Assembly: GCA_030727405.1 (NCBI GenBank)
Contig: JANRBR010000039.1
Coordinates: 124,001-188,000, forward strand
Direction: 5' to 3'
Source: Crocinitomicaceae bacterium
GTDB taxonomy: Bacteria; Bacteroidota; Bacteroidia; Flavobacteriales_D; Crocinitomicaceae
DNA: 64,000 bases
The stretch's first letter is position 1. Each line of letters begins with the position of its first letter. Shown one piece after another: positions 17,510-25,734 of this stretch. The notes beneath the pieces were generated by a model. The model was not told the origin of the DNA. It saw only the letters and a list, made by a program, of their open reading frames with translations, and searched no databases. The position numbers and the translations under genes were made by a program.

Positions 17510-18397
17510 TTATTCAATGATCGTTGCACTGCTCGTTGTCAATTCGCGGTTCACTTTTTTGAAAAGTCCTTGCAATACTTTTCCTGGACCAACCTCCACT
17601 ACTTCATCACAAGCATCAGCAAGCATGTTATTCATGATCTGAGTCCATTTAACAGCCCCTGTTAATTGCAAGACCAAGTTTTGTTTGATTTCAGATGGAT
17701 CCGAAACCGCTTTGGCGTTCACATTTTGATAAACAGGACATGTTGGTTGCGAAAAATGTGTTGCTTCAATGGCTGCTGCAAGTTCCTCGCGTGCAGGTTC
17801 CATCAAAGGTGAATGAAAGGCTCCGCCTACTTGTAGCATCATGGCTCTTTTCGCACCAGCCTCGGTCAATTTCGCACACGCTTCTTCCACTGCTGGTATG
17901 GAACCGGAAATCACTAATTGTCCGGGACAATTATAATTTGCAGGGACAACCACCCCATCAATGTCAGCGCAGATTTTTTCAACCACATCGTCTTCTAATC
18001 CTAAAATGGCCGCCATAGTAGATGGTTGCATTTCACACGCTTTTTGCATCGCAATCGCACGCTGTGAAACCAAACGAAGTCCGTCTTCAAAACTCAAAGT
18101 TTTATTGGCAACTAGTGCTGAAAATTCACCCAGTGAATGTCCCGCTACCATAGAAGGCTTGAAAGAATCACCCAAGCAAGCAGCTAAAATAGTTGAATGC
18201 AAAAAGATCGCAGGTTGCGTCACTTTGGTTTGTTTCAATTCTTCCTCGCTGCCTTCAAACATGATTTTTTGGATATCAAAACCTAAAATTTCATTGGCTT
18301 TTTGAAACATGGATTTTGCTAAATCCGAATGCTCGTATAAATCTTTACCCATTCCAGTGAATTGTGCACCTTGACCTGGGAATACATATGCTTTCAT
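17510..18397 (-). CDS. fabD: Malonyl-CoA:ACP transacylase
   Basis: 295 residues, usual length. FPGQGAQ (6-12) and the nucleophile Ser88 in GHSLGE are present, as is the His of GGAFHSPLM. The enzyme loads malonyl groups onto acyl carrier protein for fatty acid synthesis in the cytoplasm. In this window it is not beside fabH, fabG or acpP. The repeat protein gene upstream ends 42 bases before its ATG, so the two could be co-transcribed. Confidence 0.97.
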   Translation of the reverse strand: MKAYVFPGQGAQFTGMGKDLYEHSDLAKSMFQKANEILGFDIQKIMFEGSEEELKQTKVTQPAIFLHSTILAACLGDSFKPSMVAGHSLGEFSALVANKTLSFEDGLRLVSQRAIAMQKACEMQPSTMAAILGLEDDVVEKICADIDGVVVPANYNCPGQLVISGSIPAVEEACAKLTEAGAKRAMMLQVGGAFHSPLMEPAREELAAAIEATHFSQPTCPVYQNVNAKAVSDPSEIKQNLVLQLTGAVKWTQIMNNMLADACDEVVEVGPGKVLQGLFKKVNRELTTSSATIIE

Positions 18398-18439
18398 AAA
18401 TCTTAATTTGGGGGTAAAATTAATGATTCCTTTGGAATC

Positions 18440-19279
18440 TTATAACTGTCCATCCGAATGATAACGGCCAGCCTTGAAAATTCGAACTTTTTGGAGAATG
18501 CCGTCATTATCATAGTCGTAAACCTTGCCATCCCAAAGTTGACCATTTTTGAAATCTCCTTCCATCCAGATTTCATCGTTGCTATTATACACTTTGTTGT
18601 AACCATTGGTGACAAATTTCAAGCCTTTTGTTCGAGGATTGGCAATTTTTGGTGGATAAATAACGGACCCAGTAGTGTTGCCTTGATTGGTCGCTTTAGG
18701 GGCATTAGAAAAACTTTTCACATTTGAAATGGCTCCTGTCGATGATACATTGAAAGATTCAATGAGGTTTCCTTGTCCATTAAAGCGGCTCACCTTACCT
18801 GTAAGAAGTCCATTTTTCATGGTGTATTCCAATGCTATTTTCCCATTTTCATGAAAATACTGAACCTTTCCTGTTTCTTTTCCCTCATTGTTATACAAGG
18901 CTTTGTAGGAAATTTTTCCATTCGTATGATAACGAATGAGTTCTCCTTTGTAGCCATTTTTACTGAAAATTCCCTGCTCTTTTATCTGACCCGAACTATA
19001 ATATCGGGTATATGCCCCATCCGGTCGATTATCGATATAGTTTCCTTTTAGCTTTGGTGTTTTTCCGTCTTTGTGGTATTTGGTCCAGACTCCTTCTTTC
19101 CGGCCATTAACATAAATGCCCTCTTCCACTTTTCCGGTTTTCGCAATACCTGAATTGGGTTTATCCGCACCTGTGTAGACCCACTTACCCGTGCGTTTTC
19201 CGTGCACATCCTTTTTATTCTGAGCATGAACAAAGAATGTAGCAAGTAATAAACAACAGGTGAAGATCAATTTTGACAT
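18440..19279 (-). CDS. Exported MORN/YwqK-type repeat protein
   Basis: 279 residues from the ATG at 19277-19279, which starts a signal peptide (MSKLIFTCCLLLATFFVHAQ). The mature part consists of repeated short beta-hairpins of the type 'Y-x-x-G-x-x-x-x-x-G-x-Y', e.g. GYKGELIRYHTNGKISY and ETGKVQYFHENGKIALEY, matching MORN-variant/YwqK antitoxin-like repeats common in Bacteroidota exported proteins. Function unknown; no toxin gene is nearby, so an antitoxin role is unlikely. The sequence before the ATG (TTGTCCTATG) is the same as before the methyltransferase gene at 22201. Confidence 0.75.
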   Translation of the reverse strand: MSKLIFTCCLLLATFFVHAQNKKDVHGKRTGKWVYTGADKPNSGIAKTGKVEEGIYVNGRKEGVWTKYHKDGKTPKLKGNYIDNRPDGAYTRYYSSGQIKEQGIFSKNGYKGELIRYHTNGKISYKALYNNEGKETGKVQYFHENGKIALEYTMKNGLLTGKVSRFNGQGNLIESFNVSSTGAISNVKSFSNAPKATNQGNTTGSVIYPPKIANPRTKGLKFVTNGYNKVYNSNDEIWMEGDFKNGQLWDGKVYDYDNDGILQKVRIFKAGRYHSDGQL

Positions 19280-19369
19280 AGGACAATAGAACAGTAAAAG
19301 TATGAAAAGATGTCTGAAATCTGTGAATAACTCCTTAAAATTTACACGCCAACAAAGAGAAGAAAAAAG

Positions 19370-19377
19370 TAATTTTG
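19370..19377 (+). promoter_or_regulatory. Bacteroidota -7 box of the flavin reductase gene
   Basis: TAATTTTG fits TAnnTTTG exactly, eight bases before the ATG at 19386. It supports that start over an ATG 84 bases upstream. Confidence 0.55.
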
Positions 19378-19385
19378 ACGAAGAT

Positions 19386-20279
19386 ATGTTGACTTTCAAT
19401 CCACAAGAAATTTCTGTACAGCGACTACATCAGTTGTTACTAGGTTCCATTGGACCTCGTCCGATTGCATTTGCCTCCACTATGAGTGCTTCCGGTCAAG
19501 CAAATCTTGCTCCTTTTAGCTTCTTCAATGTTTTCAGTGCGAATCCGCCCATATTAATCTTTTCACCTGCCCGATCAGGGAGGACCAATGAAACGAAGGA
19601 TACCTATAAAAATGTTAAAGAACTTCCTGAAGTTGTGATCAACGTGGTGAATTTTGACATGGTGCATCAAATGAGTTTGGCCAGTTCTCCATATTCTCCT
19701 GATGTCAATGAATTCGAGAAAGCAGGATTAACAGCCCTGCCATCAGAAACCATCCGACCATTCAGGGTAGCAGAAGCACCGGTACAATTTGAATGCCGCG
19801 TAAACGAGGTGAAAGAACTCGGACACGAAGGAGGAGCCGGCAACTTAATCATTTGTGAGGTCTTACGGATGCATGTTCGCGAAGATTTAATCGATGAAAA
19901 AGGTTTAATTGACCAGCATAAAATAGACTTGGTTTCTCGTATGGGTGGTGATTGGTATTGCCGTGCAGATGAACAATCCATGTTCGAAATTAAAAAACCA
20001 ATCAGCACGTGTGGCATCGGATTTGATGCACTTCCAGTGGATGTTCGAAACAGCCAATATTTAAGTGGGAATGACCTTGGTCAATTAGCCGGCATCGAAG
20101 AATTACCAAATGAAACCGATGTAAATGAATATAAGTTGATGGAATTGAGCGAATTTTTCGTATCTTTAGAAGACAACGCAATGGAATTAGAAAAGCAATT
20201 GCATCAAAAAGCCAAATTACTTTTAAGCGAAAATAAATTAGAAGAAGCGTGGCTTACATTACTAGCATTTAACAATTAA
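19386..20279 (+). CDS. Flavin reductase-like (DIM6/NTAB family) protein
   Basis: 297 residues from the ATG at 19386 (chosen because a -7 box lies between it and an earlier in-frame ATG). Residues about 20-60 read GSIGPRPIAFASTMSASG and NLAPFSFFNVFSANPP, the FMN-binding signature of the flavin reductase/DIM6-NTAB family with split-barrel fold. The C-terminal 100 residues are an extension without recognisable motif, ending in a helix-rich acidic part. Probably a cytoplasmic flavoprotein; its substrate is unknown. The next gene follows after 11 bases. Confidence 0.82.
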   Translation: MLTFNPQEISVQRLHQLLLGSIGPRPIAFASTMSASGQANLAPFSFFNVFSANPPILIFSPARSGRTNETKDTYKNVKELPEVVINVVNFDMVHQMSLASSPYSPDVNEFEKAGLTALPSETIRPFRVAEAPVQFECRVNEVKELGHEGGAGNLIICEVLRMHVREDLIDEKGLIDQHKIDLVSRMGGDWYCRADEQSMFEIKKPISTCGIGFDALPVDVRNSQYLSGNDLGQLAGIEELPNETDVNEYKLMELSEFFVSLEDNAMELEKQLHQKAKLLLSENKLEEAWLTLLAFNN

Positions 20280-20290
20280 ATTATAATTCA

Positions 20291-20686
20291 ATGTTTAAAT
20301 TCACAGGAACCATCAAGGTCATCCAAGCAACACAACAAGTCACAGAAAAATTTGCAAAAAGAGAATTTGTTGTAACTGATACAACTTCCATGTATCCACA
20401 AGATATTTTATTTCAAGCTACTCAAGACAAATGCAGTATGTTGGATAGTTATAATGTGAACGATCAAGTAGAAGTTTCGTTTAATTTGCGTGGACGCGAA
20501 TGGACAAGTCCGCAAGGAGAAGTGAAATTTTTCAATACCATCGAAGCATGGAGAATCGAACGTCCTGGACAAGGTGCTGGCATGCCTTCAAATGGCCCTT
20601 CAGCAATGTCTCTAGGTAATTCCGCTCCAGCTGCAAGCAGCAGTCCAATTACGGCAGCAGAGGAAGACGATGATTTGCCTTTCTAA
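20291..20686 (+). CDS. DUF3127 protein with an SSB-like C-terminal tail
   Basis: 131 residues. Residues 1-90 form a beta-rich domain (FKFTGTIKVIQATQQVT; RREFVVTDTT-like segment; KFFNTIEAWRI) matching DUF3127, a Bacteroidota OB-fold-like family. A Gly/Pro/Ser/Ala-rich linker leads to a C-terminus reading EEDDDLPF. Bacterial SSB proteins end in the near-identical acidic tail DDDIPF, which recruits DNA repair and replication proteins. The resemblance in both layout and tail suggests a role in nucleic-acid metabolism. This is an inference; it is clearly not the canonical ssb gene. A strong terminator follows. Confidence 0.8.
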   Translation: MFKFTGTIKVIQATQQVTEKFAKREFVVTDTTSMYPQDILFQATQDKCSMLDSYNVNDQVEVSFNLRGREWTSPQGEVKFFNTIEAWRIERPGQGAGMPSNGPSAMSLGNSAPAASSSPITAAEEDDDLPF

Positions 20687-20700
20687 AGTCATTTAAATAA

Positions 20701-20729
20701 AAAAAGCTCCTATTTGGAGCTTTTTTTTT
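20701..20729. terminator. Rho-independent terminator after the DUF3127 gene
   Basis: AAAAAGCTCC (20701-20710) pairs with GGAGCTTTTT (20716-20725), loop TATTT, T-run to 20729. The A-rich left arm means it may also serve the convergent ZIP gene. Confidence 0.88.
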
Positions 20730-20744
20730 GTGCCAAAAATTGGA

Positions 20745-21470
20745 TTAATACATCAACATAGCTAAACTACATCCAACAAGAATGCTCGTTAATTTCATTA
20801 AATTAAACTTATGATTTTCGGTCGTTTCAAAAATAATGGTGGTGGAAATATGGAGAAACATACCAACGACAATGGCTAGAATGACATGGACATCCAACCC
20901 GATTTGAGCAGGGGAAACATTAAATCCTATGAGCACTCCAATTGGGGTCATAATGGCAAATAGCACCAACACGCCCCAAGATTGAATTTGACTCAATTTT
21001 GTGTTCATCAATAAAGTCATTAAGGCAATTGCAACGGGTACTTGGTGAAAAATAATCCCCCAGAATAAGGATCCGTGGCCATGGTCATGATCTTGTATTA
21101 TTCCCATGTACTCATTTCCTAAGGGGATTCCCTCGATGATGGAATGTACAGATAATGAAATGAACAAAACCCATGGCAAAGGTTGTCCTTTGTGAACATG
21201 AACATGTCCGTGTTCAATTCCACCAGAAAAATATTCTAACACCAATTGAACTAAAAATCCAAGCAAAATGAAAATTCCCATTTTTGCTTTTCCATCAGCA
21301 TAGATATCCGGAATTAAATGCTGAAAAATGATGGCCAATAAGAATCCTCCGCTGAAAGCCAATGCTAATTTGATGAATTGACTTTTGTTCGTCGCTTTCA
21401 AATAGGTAACAACCAATCCGCCTATTAAAACAGAGACAATCAGTCCAATAAAAACTAGTGCAATATTCAT
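20745..21470 (-). CDS. ZIP-family metal transporter
   Basis: 241 residues, almost all hydrophobic, about eight transmembrane segments. Metal-binding signatures of ZIP proteins are present: HSIIEGIPLG in TM4 and HQVPVAIALMTLL in TM5, with a His-rich cytoplasmic loop (HGHVHVHKG) and another (DHDHGHG). ZIP proteins import Zn2+, Fe2+ or other divalent metals into the cytoplasm. It starts within the end of the methyltransferase gene (4-base overlap), so the two are co-transcribed. Confidence 0.9.
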   Translation of the reverse strand: MNIALVFIGLIVSVLIGGLVVTYLKATNKSQFIKLALAFSGGFLLAIIFQHLIPDIYADGKAKMGIFILLGFLVQLVLEYFSGGIEHGHVHVHKGQPLPWVLFISLSVHSIIEGIPLGNEYMGIIQDHDHGHGSLFWGIIFHQVPVAIALMTLLMNTKLSQIQSWGVLVLFAIMTPIGVLIGFNVSPAQIGLDVHVILAIVVGMFLHISTTIIFETTENHKFNLMKLTSILVGCSLAMLMY

Positions 21471-22201
21471 TTTTTACTTTGTGCTATTAGAATGAGTCGA
21501 TCCGATGTTTGTTCCTCAAAAGGAGTCAGATCATACGATCCAAAGGTATTTACTATGTCAAAGTTCGATTCTAACAAAGAACGGAAATCAGCTAATTTTA
21601 GTGCTTGAACACGTTCCATAAAATGGAACTTCTTGTCACCATCAATGACTTCAATGTTTTTAAAAATGTGTTTCTCATCGCAATGACGAGTGATGTTGAA
21701 TTCAATGCCATCTAACGTTTTTAGTTCATTCGGGACTAATTGACGAACCACTTTTGTAGCATTCATAAAGTCTATTACCAGCACAGCATTTGGTTTAAGC
21801 ATTTTTGAAATGGCACTACACACACGTTGGTTTTCCGATTCATGGTCGAAATAACCAAAGCTGGTAAACAAATTAAAAATGGCATCAAATTGCTCGTTCT
21901 CAATCGCCTCTCGCATGTCGTGCGTTTCAAAACGCAAATGCTCATTAGACCATTGGCGTGCATTTGAAATGCTATTCTGAGACAAATCTACACCGAGTAC
22001 ATCATGACCTAAATCACTTAAAAATTTAGCATGACGTCCCTTGCCGCAAGCTAGATCCAACAATTTGGATGAAGCAGGAAGGTTTAAGTGAACCATTAAT
22101 TTTTGAATGAACCGTTCTGCTTCCCTTTCATCCCGGTTTTGATAGAGTAAATGATAATAACTCGTATCGAACCAATCTTCAAACCAATCCTTTTTTGACA
22201 T
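21467..22201 (-). CDS. Class I SAM-dependent methyltransferase
   Basis: 244 residues from the ATG at 22199-22201; a perfect -7 box lies just upstream, so an earlier non-ATG start is excluded. Motif I reads LLDLACGKGRHAKFL (47-61), followed by LGVDLS (acidic Asp of motif II) and DAIFNLFTSFGYF. This is a typical class I Rossmann methyltransferase fold. Substrate unknown. It overlaps the ZIP transporter gene by four bases and is divergent from coaE with only 42 bases between the starts. Confidence 0.85.
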   Translation of the reverse strand: MSKKDWFEDWFDTSYYHLLYQNRDEREAERFIQKLMVHLNLPASSKLLDLACGKGRHAKFLSDLGHDVLGVDLSQNSISNARQWSNEHLRFETHDMREAIENEQFDAIFNLFTSFGYFDHESENQRVCSAISKMLKPNAVLVIDFMNATKVVRQLVPNELKTLDGIEFNITRHCDEKHIFKNIEVIDGDKKFHFMERVQALKLADFRSLLESNFDIVNTFGSYDLTPFEEQTSDRLILIAQSKK

Positions 22202-22205
22202 AGGA

Positions 22206-22213
22206 CAAAAGTA
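22206..22213 (-). promoter_or_regulatory. Bacteroidota -7 box, leaderless geometry (methyltransferase gene)
   Basis: TACTTTTG on the minus strand, exact TAnnTTTG, exactly four bases before the ATG at 22201. Confidence 0.6.
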
Positions 22214-22231
22214 CGACAATTAATTTTTGTT

Positions 22232-22239
22232 TAATTTCG
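22232..22239 (+). promoter_or_regulatory. Probable -7 box of coaE, leaderless geometry
   Basis: TAATTTCG differs from TAnnTTTG at one position and lies exactly four bases before the coaE ATG, back to back with the box of the divergent gene. Confidence 0.4.
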
Positions 22240-22243
22240 AAGC

Positions 22244-22825
22244 ATGGTAAAACGCATAGGATTAACTGGAGGGATTGGATCAGGCAAAACGATGATTGCT
22301 CAAATTTTGGAGGCCATGTCTTATCCTGTTTATTATTCAGATGTACGATCCAAAGATTTATGCAACCATCACCCGGAAATTAAAAGTCAATTAATTGCGC
22401 TTTTTGGAGACATGGCTTATGAAGAAAATGAATTGAATCGAACCTTTCTAGCCGAACAAATATTTTCCCAACCGGAACTTAGAGTAAAGGTGAATGCAAT
22501 CATTCATCCCATTGTGAGAGAAGATTTTAATTTCTGGTCTTCACAACAATCGAGCACCTTGATTTTCAACGAAGCAGCAATCTTATTTGAAACGGGTGCC
22601 TACAAACAATTTGATGCAGTCGTATTGGTTTGTGCACCACTTCACAAAAGAATTGAACGCATCATGTTGCGTGATTTAATCGATAAAGAAAGTGTACTTC
22701 AACGCATCAATAGCCAGTGGACCGATGAACAAAAACGACTTTTAACCCCTTACTACATTGAAAATGATGGCGTACAACCTGTTCTCGTTCAAATTGAAGC
22801 GATGCTAAATTCCTTGCAGCACTAA
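22244..22825 (+). CDS. coaE: Dephospho-CoA kinase
   Basis: 193 residues, usual length. The P-loop GGIGSGKT is at residues 9-16; YYSDVRSKDL and FNEAAILFETGAYKQFD match the CoA-binding and lid regions of CoaE. It phosphorylates dephospho-CoA to CoA, the last step of CoA synthesis. Its stop codon overlaps the stop codon of the convergent DUF2141 gene (CTAA at 22822-22825). Confidence 0.95.
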   Translation: MVKRIGLTGGIGSGKTMIAQILEAMSYPVYYSDVRSKDLCNHHPEIKSQLIALFGDMAYEENELNRTFLAEQIFSQPELRVKVNAIIHPIVREDFNFWSSQQSSTLIFNEAAILFETGAYKQFDAVVLVCAPLHKRIERIMLRDLIDKESVLQRINSQWTDEQKRLLTPYYIENDGVQPVLVQIEAMLNSLQH

Positions 22826-23259
22826 TAAACCATTTTAATGGAAATGGTTTTGTCCTTGTCTAATTTCACGGAACATTCTTCAAAACTTGGTGCACTTAAC
22901 TTAGGACGCTTGTTATTCGAAAAACCATATGCCTCGGTAGGTATTCCAAAGAGGTTTTTGTCGCAAATTTTATTGCTATTCACGTCATGGTAAACAACGA
23001 CGGCATAATTGGTCGATTCTAAATTGGTAAATTGAAATTTTACTTCGGGTGCTTTGGCATCCATTCGAGCGAGTCGGTACGTTTTCCCCGCTTGAGTAAA
23101 CACCGCAGGGTTTTTATACAAAGCGAATTCAATCAAGCCCTTGTTGTTTTGAATGGAATTTACTTTAACGGTTAAATCGAAGGAGTTTAATTTCCTTTCT
23201 GAATGAAATGGAAAAAACACCCAACTAAGGAAAAAAACACCAAAAAACAGCTTTATCAT
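22822..23259 (-). CDS. DUF2141 exported protein
   Basis: 145 residues with an N-terminal hydrophobic signal segment (residues 3-17). The stretch YHDVNSNKICDKNLFGIPTE followed by AYGFSNN is the signature of DUF2141, a beta-sandwich family very common in Bacteroidota and of unknown function. It lies eight bases after a predicted beta-barrel gene and in the same run as pruA. Convergent with coaE with overlapping stops. Confidence 0.85.
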   Translation of the reverse strand: MIKLFFGVFFLSWVFFPFHSERKLNSFDLTVKVNSIQNNKGLIEFALYKNPAVFTQAGKTYRLARMDAKAPEVKFQFTNLESTNYAVVVYHDVNSNKICDKNLFGIPTEAYGFSNNKRPKLSAPSFEECSVKLDKDKTISIKMVY

Positions 23260-23267
23260 GCGAATGA

Positions 23268-23990
23268 TTAATTGATCTTCAAATAGACACCTAGTGTCAT
23301 TTGCTTATTGTTCAACGAAAAAATAGAATTGCCAACATTTTGAGCCCACTCTTTCCATGCCCCCAGTTCAAATCCGTTACTTAAGTCGCGCTGACCTTCA
23401 TAATAGGATATCTTACAGCCGAAACGCTTTGTGAAATTAAATGATGCATAAGCGAAGTAACCGTAATCCATTTTTGCATTTGTATTTTCACTGACAATTG
23501 TTCCCAGGTCAGTACTGTTGGATGCTAAACCAGCGATAGAAGAATAGTTGGTTGTCAAGCTTCCAGCAACGCGATAGCGGCATTCGACACCACCACCAAT
23601 GTGGAGTTTCCATGCATTCAATTGCAAGCCGACAGGCAAAGAAATTAAATCGGCAGTGGTAAGCTTATCGCTCGTATAAGTTGCAGCAAGGCTACCGTCT
23701 GCTAAGTATTCATTTTGTGACGTGACATACCTTCCGTTTGTTTTCACGTATCCTAAACCCGAAAAGACTGTTGCCACTTTTAGTAATGTATAGCTTAATT
23801 CCACACCACCACTTGCGGCAAATTTCCAATATACTTTGGGGTCAAGTTCATTTTGTTGAACCAAATTTGACACAGCAGAAACATCCTGCTTATTCAAACC
23901 CGTTTCCGCGTGTAGCGTCCATTTCCATTGGGCATTTAATTGGACTCCAGTACAAATAAGAACAATAAATAATAAGGTGCCTTTTATCAT
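23268..23990 (-). CDS. Predicted outer-membrane beta-barrel protein
   Basis: 240 residues with a signal peptide (to about Ala20). The mature part alternates hydrophobic and polar residues with aromatic girdles (e.g. YGYFAYASFNFTKRFGCKISYYEG) and ends in LGVYLKIN, the pattern of a small outer-membrane barrel. No specific family recognised. It starts two bases after pruA ends and is followed by the DUF2141 gene, so the three form one transcription unit. Confidence 0.62.
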   Translation of the reverse strand: MIKGTLLFIVLICTGVQLNAQWKWTLHAETGLNKQDVSAVSNLVQQNELDPKVYWKFAASGGVELSYTLLKVATVFSGLGYVKTNGRYVTSQNEYLADGSLAATYTSDKLTTADLISLPVGLQLNAWKLHIGGGVECRYRVAGSLTTNYSSIAGLASNSTDLGTIVSENTNAKMDYGYFAYASFNFTKRFGCKISYYEGQRDLSNGFELGAWKEWAQNVGNSIFSLNNKQMTLGVYLKIN

Positions 23991-23992
23991 GT

Positions 23993-25621
23993 TTATCCTA
24001 AAAATGGGTATTTATAATCCGTCGGCGGAACAAACGTTTCTTTGATGGTTCGTGCCGATGTCCAACGCAATAAGTTCATTGCAGCACCAGCTTTATCATT
24101 CGTTCCCGATCCTCTTGCTCCACCAAAAGGTTGTTGTCCTACAACGGCTCCGGTTGGTTTGTCATTGATGTAGAAATTCCCTGCGGCATTCACCAGTTTT
24201 TTCGTGGCCAATTGAATGGCGTAACGGTCGCTTGAAATGATCGATCCCGTTAATGCATATTCCGAAGTGGAATCCAACATTTCCAGTGTTTCTTCAAATT
24301 TGTTTTCATCGTATACAAATACCGTTAATACTGGACCAAAAATTTCTTCACACATGGTTCGGAATTTCGGATTGCTTGTTACAACCGTCGTTGGTTCAAT
24401 GAAATATCCTTTGGATTTATCGTAAGATCCACCCGTTATGATTTCTGCATCACTTTGTGCTTTGCAATAATCAATGAAACCAGCGATTTTATCGAATGCG
24501 CGTTCGTCAATCACTGCATTGACAAAATTACTTGTATCCTCTGGTGTACCCATCTTAAATGAATTCACCTGCTCCATAAAAATTCGCTTGACCTCTGGCC
24601 AAATGTTTGAGGGAACGTATGCACGTGAAGCGGCAGAACATTTTTGACCTTGGAATTCAAAAGCACCACGGGACATTGCTGTCGCTACTTCCGCAGCACT
24701 CGCTGATTTATGTACCATAATGAAATCCTTTCCACCCGTTTCACCCACAATGCGTGGATACGTTCGGTAACGATCCAAGTTTGTTCCGATTTCCTTCCAC
24801 AAGTGACGGAAAACTCCCGTTGATCCTGTGAAATGTAATCCAGCGAAATCTTTATGCTTGAAAATGATGTCCCCTGCAACCGGTCCATCCACTGTAATCA
24901 TGTTAATGACACCATCAGGAACTCCTGCAGCTTTAAACAAATCCATGATCACTTTTGCCGAATATACCTGAGAGTCTGCTGGTTTCCAAACCACGACATT
25001 TCCCATCATTGCCGGAGCAGCACATAAATTCGCTGCGATGGACGTAAAGTTAAATGGCGTAATGGCGAATACGAATCCTTCCAGGGGACGGTACTCCAAA
25101 CGGTTCCACATTCCTGGGAGTGATTCTGGCTGTTCCTTATAAATTTGAGTCATGTATTGAACATTGAAACGGAAGAAATCAATTAATTCGCACGCCGCAT
25201 CGATTTCTGCCTGCATCACATTTTTCGATTGTGCCAACATCGTTGCAGCATTCATTCGATCGCGAAATGGACCAGCTAATAAATCAGCCGCTTTCAAAAA
25301 GATGGCTGCACGTTCTTCCCAAGGAAGTTCTGACCATGCTTTTCTTGCTTCTAGAGCGGACTCGATGGCTTTGGTTACATGAGTTGAATCACCCATGTTA
25401 AAATGACCAAGCACATGCTGGTGGTCATGTGGTGGAGTCATCGCTTTTTTATTGTCCGTTCGAATTTCTTTACCGCCAATATACATTGGGACATCGATCG
25501 GCGTTTGACTCGACATCTCTTGATACGTTTGAATTAATGAATGAGCCTCTGTAGATCCAGGAGCATACGCTTTTACTGGTTCATTAACGGCAATCGGAGT
25601 TTTAAAAAAAGCGTTTGACAT
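23993..25621 (-). CDS. pruA: L-glutamate gamma-semialdehyde dehydrogenase
   Basis: 542 residues from the ATG at 25619-25621; a perfect -7 box sits between this ATG and an earlier in-frame start, deciding the choice. Aldehyde dehydrogenase hallmarks are present: FTGSTGVFRHLW, the general base Glu294 in VGETGGKD, and the nucleophile Cys328 in FQGQKCSAASRAYVP. The ITPFNFTSIAAN segment and size fit the P5C dehydrogenase (PruA/ALDH4) class. It oxidises glutamate semialdehyde to glutamate in proline catabolism. The proline dehydrogenase gene is not in the window. Confidence 0.93.
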   Translation of the reverse strand: MSNAFFKTPIAVNEPVKAYAPGSTEAHSLIQTYQEMSSQTPIDVPMYIGGKEIRTDNKKAMTPPHDHQHVLGHFNMGDSTHVTKAIESALEARKAWSELPWEERAAIFLKAADLLAGPFRDRMNAATMLAQSKNVMQAEIDAACELIDFFRFNVQYMTQIYKEQPESLPGMWNRLEYRPLEGFVFAITPFNFTSIAANLCAAPAMMGNVVVWKPADSQVYSAKVIMDLFKAAGVPDGVINMITVDGPVAGDIIFKHKDFAGLHFTGSTGVFRHLWKEIGTNLDRYRTYPRIVGETGGKDFIMVHKSASAAEVATAMSRGAFEFQGQKCSAASRAYVPSNIWPEVKRIFMEQVNSFKMGTPEDTSNFVNAVIDERAFDKIAGFIDYCKAQSDAEIITGGSYDKSKGYFIEPTTVVTSNPKFRTMCEEIFGPVLTVFVYDENKFEETLEMLDSTSEYALTGSIISSDRYAIQLATKKLVNAAGNFYINDKPTGAVVGQQPFGGARGSGTNDKAGAAMNLLRWTSARTIKETFVPPTDYKYPFLG

Positions 25622-25639
25622 AACTATATGAATTTTGAA

Positions 25640-25647
25640 CAAAGATA
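25640..25647 (-). promoter_or_regulatory. Bacteroidota -7 box of pruA
   Basis: TATCTTTG on the minus strand, exact TAnnTTTG, 18 bases before the ATG at 25621. Confidence 0.58.
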
Positions 25648-25720
25648 ATAGAATAGTTATTTGAGAATGTACTCCATGCTACAGAAGCGCTTAAATCCAT
25701 CTCCATCGGGAAATAAATAG

Positions 25721-25728
25721 TAACTTTG
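25721..25728 (+). promoter_or_regulatory. Bacteroidota -7 box of recF
   Basis: TAACTTTG, exact TAnnTTTG, six bases before the ATG at 25735. It overlaps an in-frame TTG, which argues against that earlier start. Confidence 0.58.
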
Positions 25729-25734
25729 ACCTGC

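Noticed and set aside
18440..19279. Toxin-antitoxin system (YwqK-type repeats are often labelled antitoxin)
   Set aside because: The protein is exported and no toxin gene is adjacent; the repeats alone are not evidence of an antitoxin.
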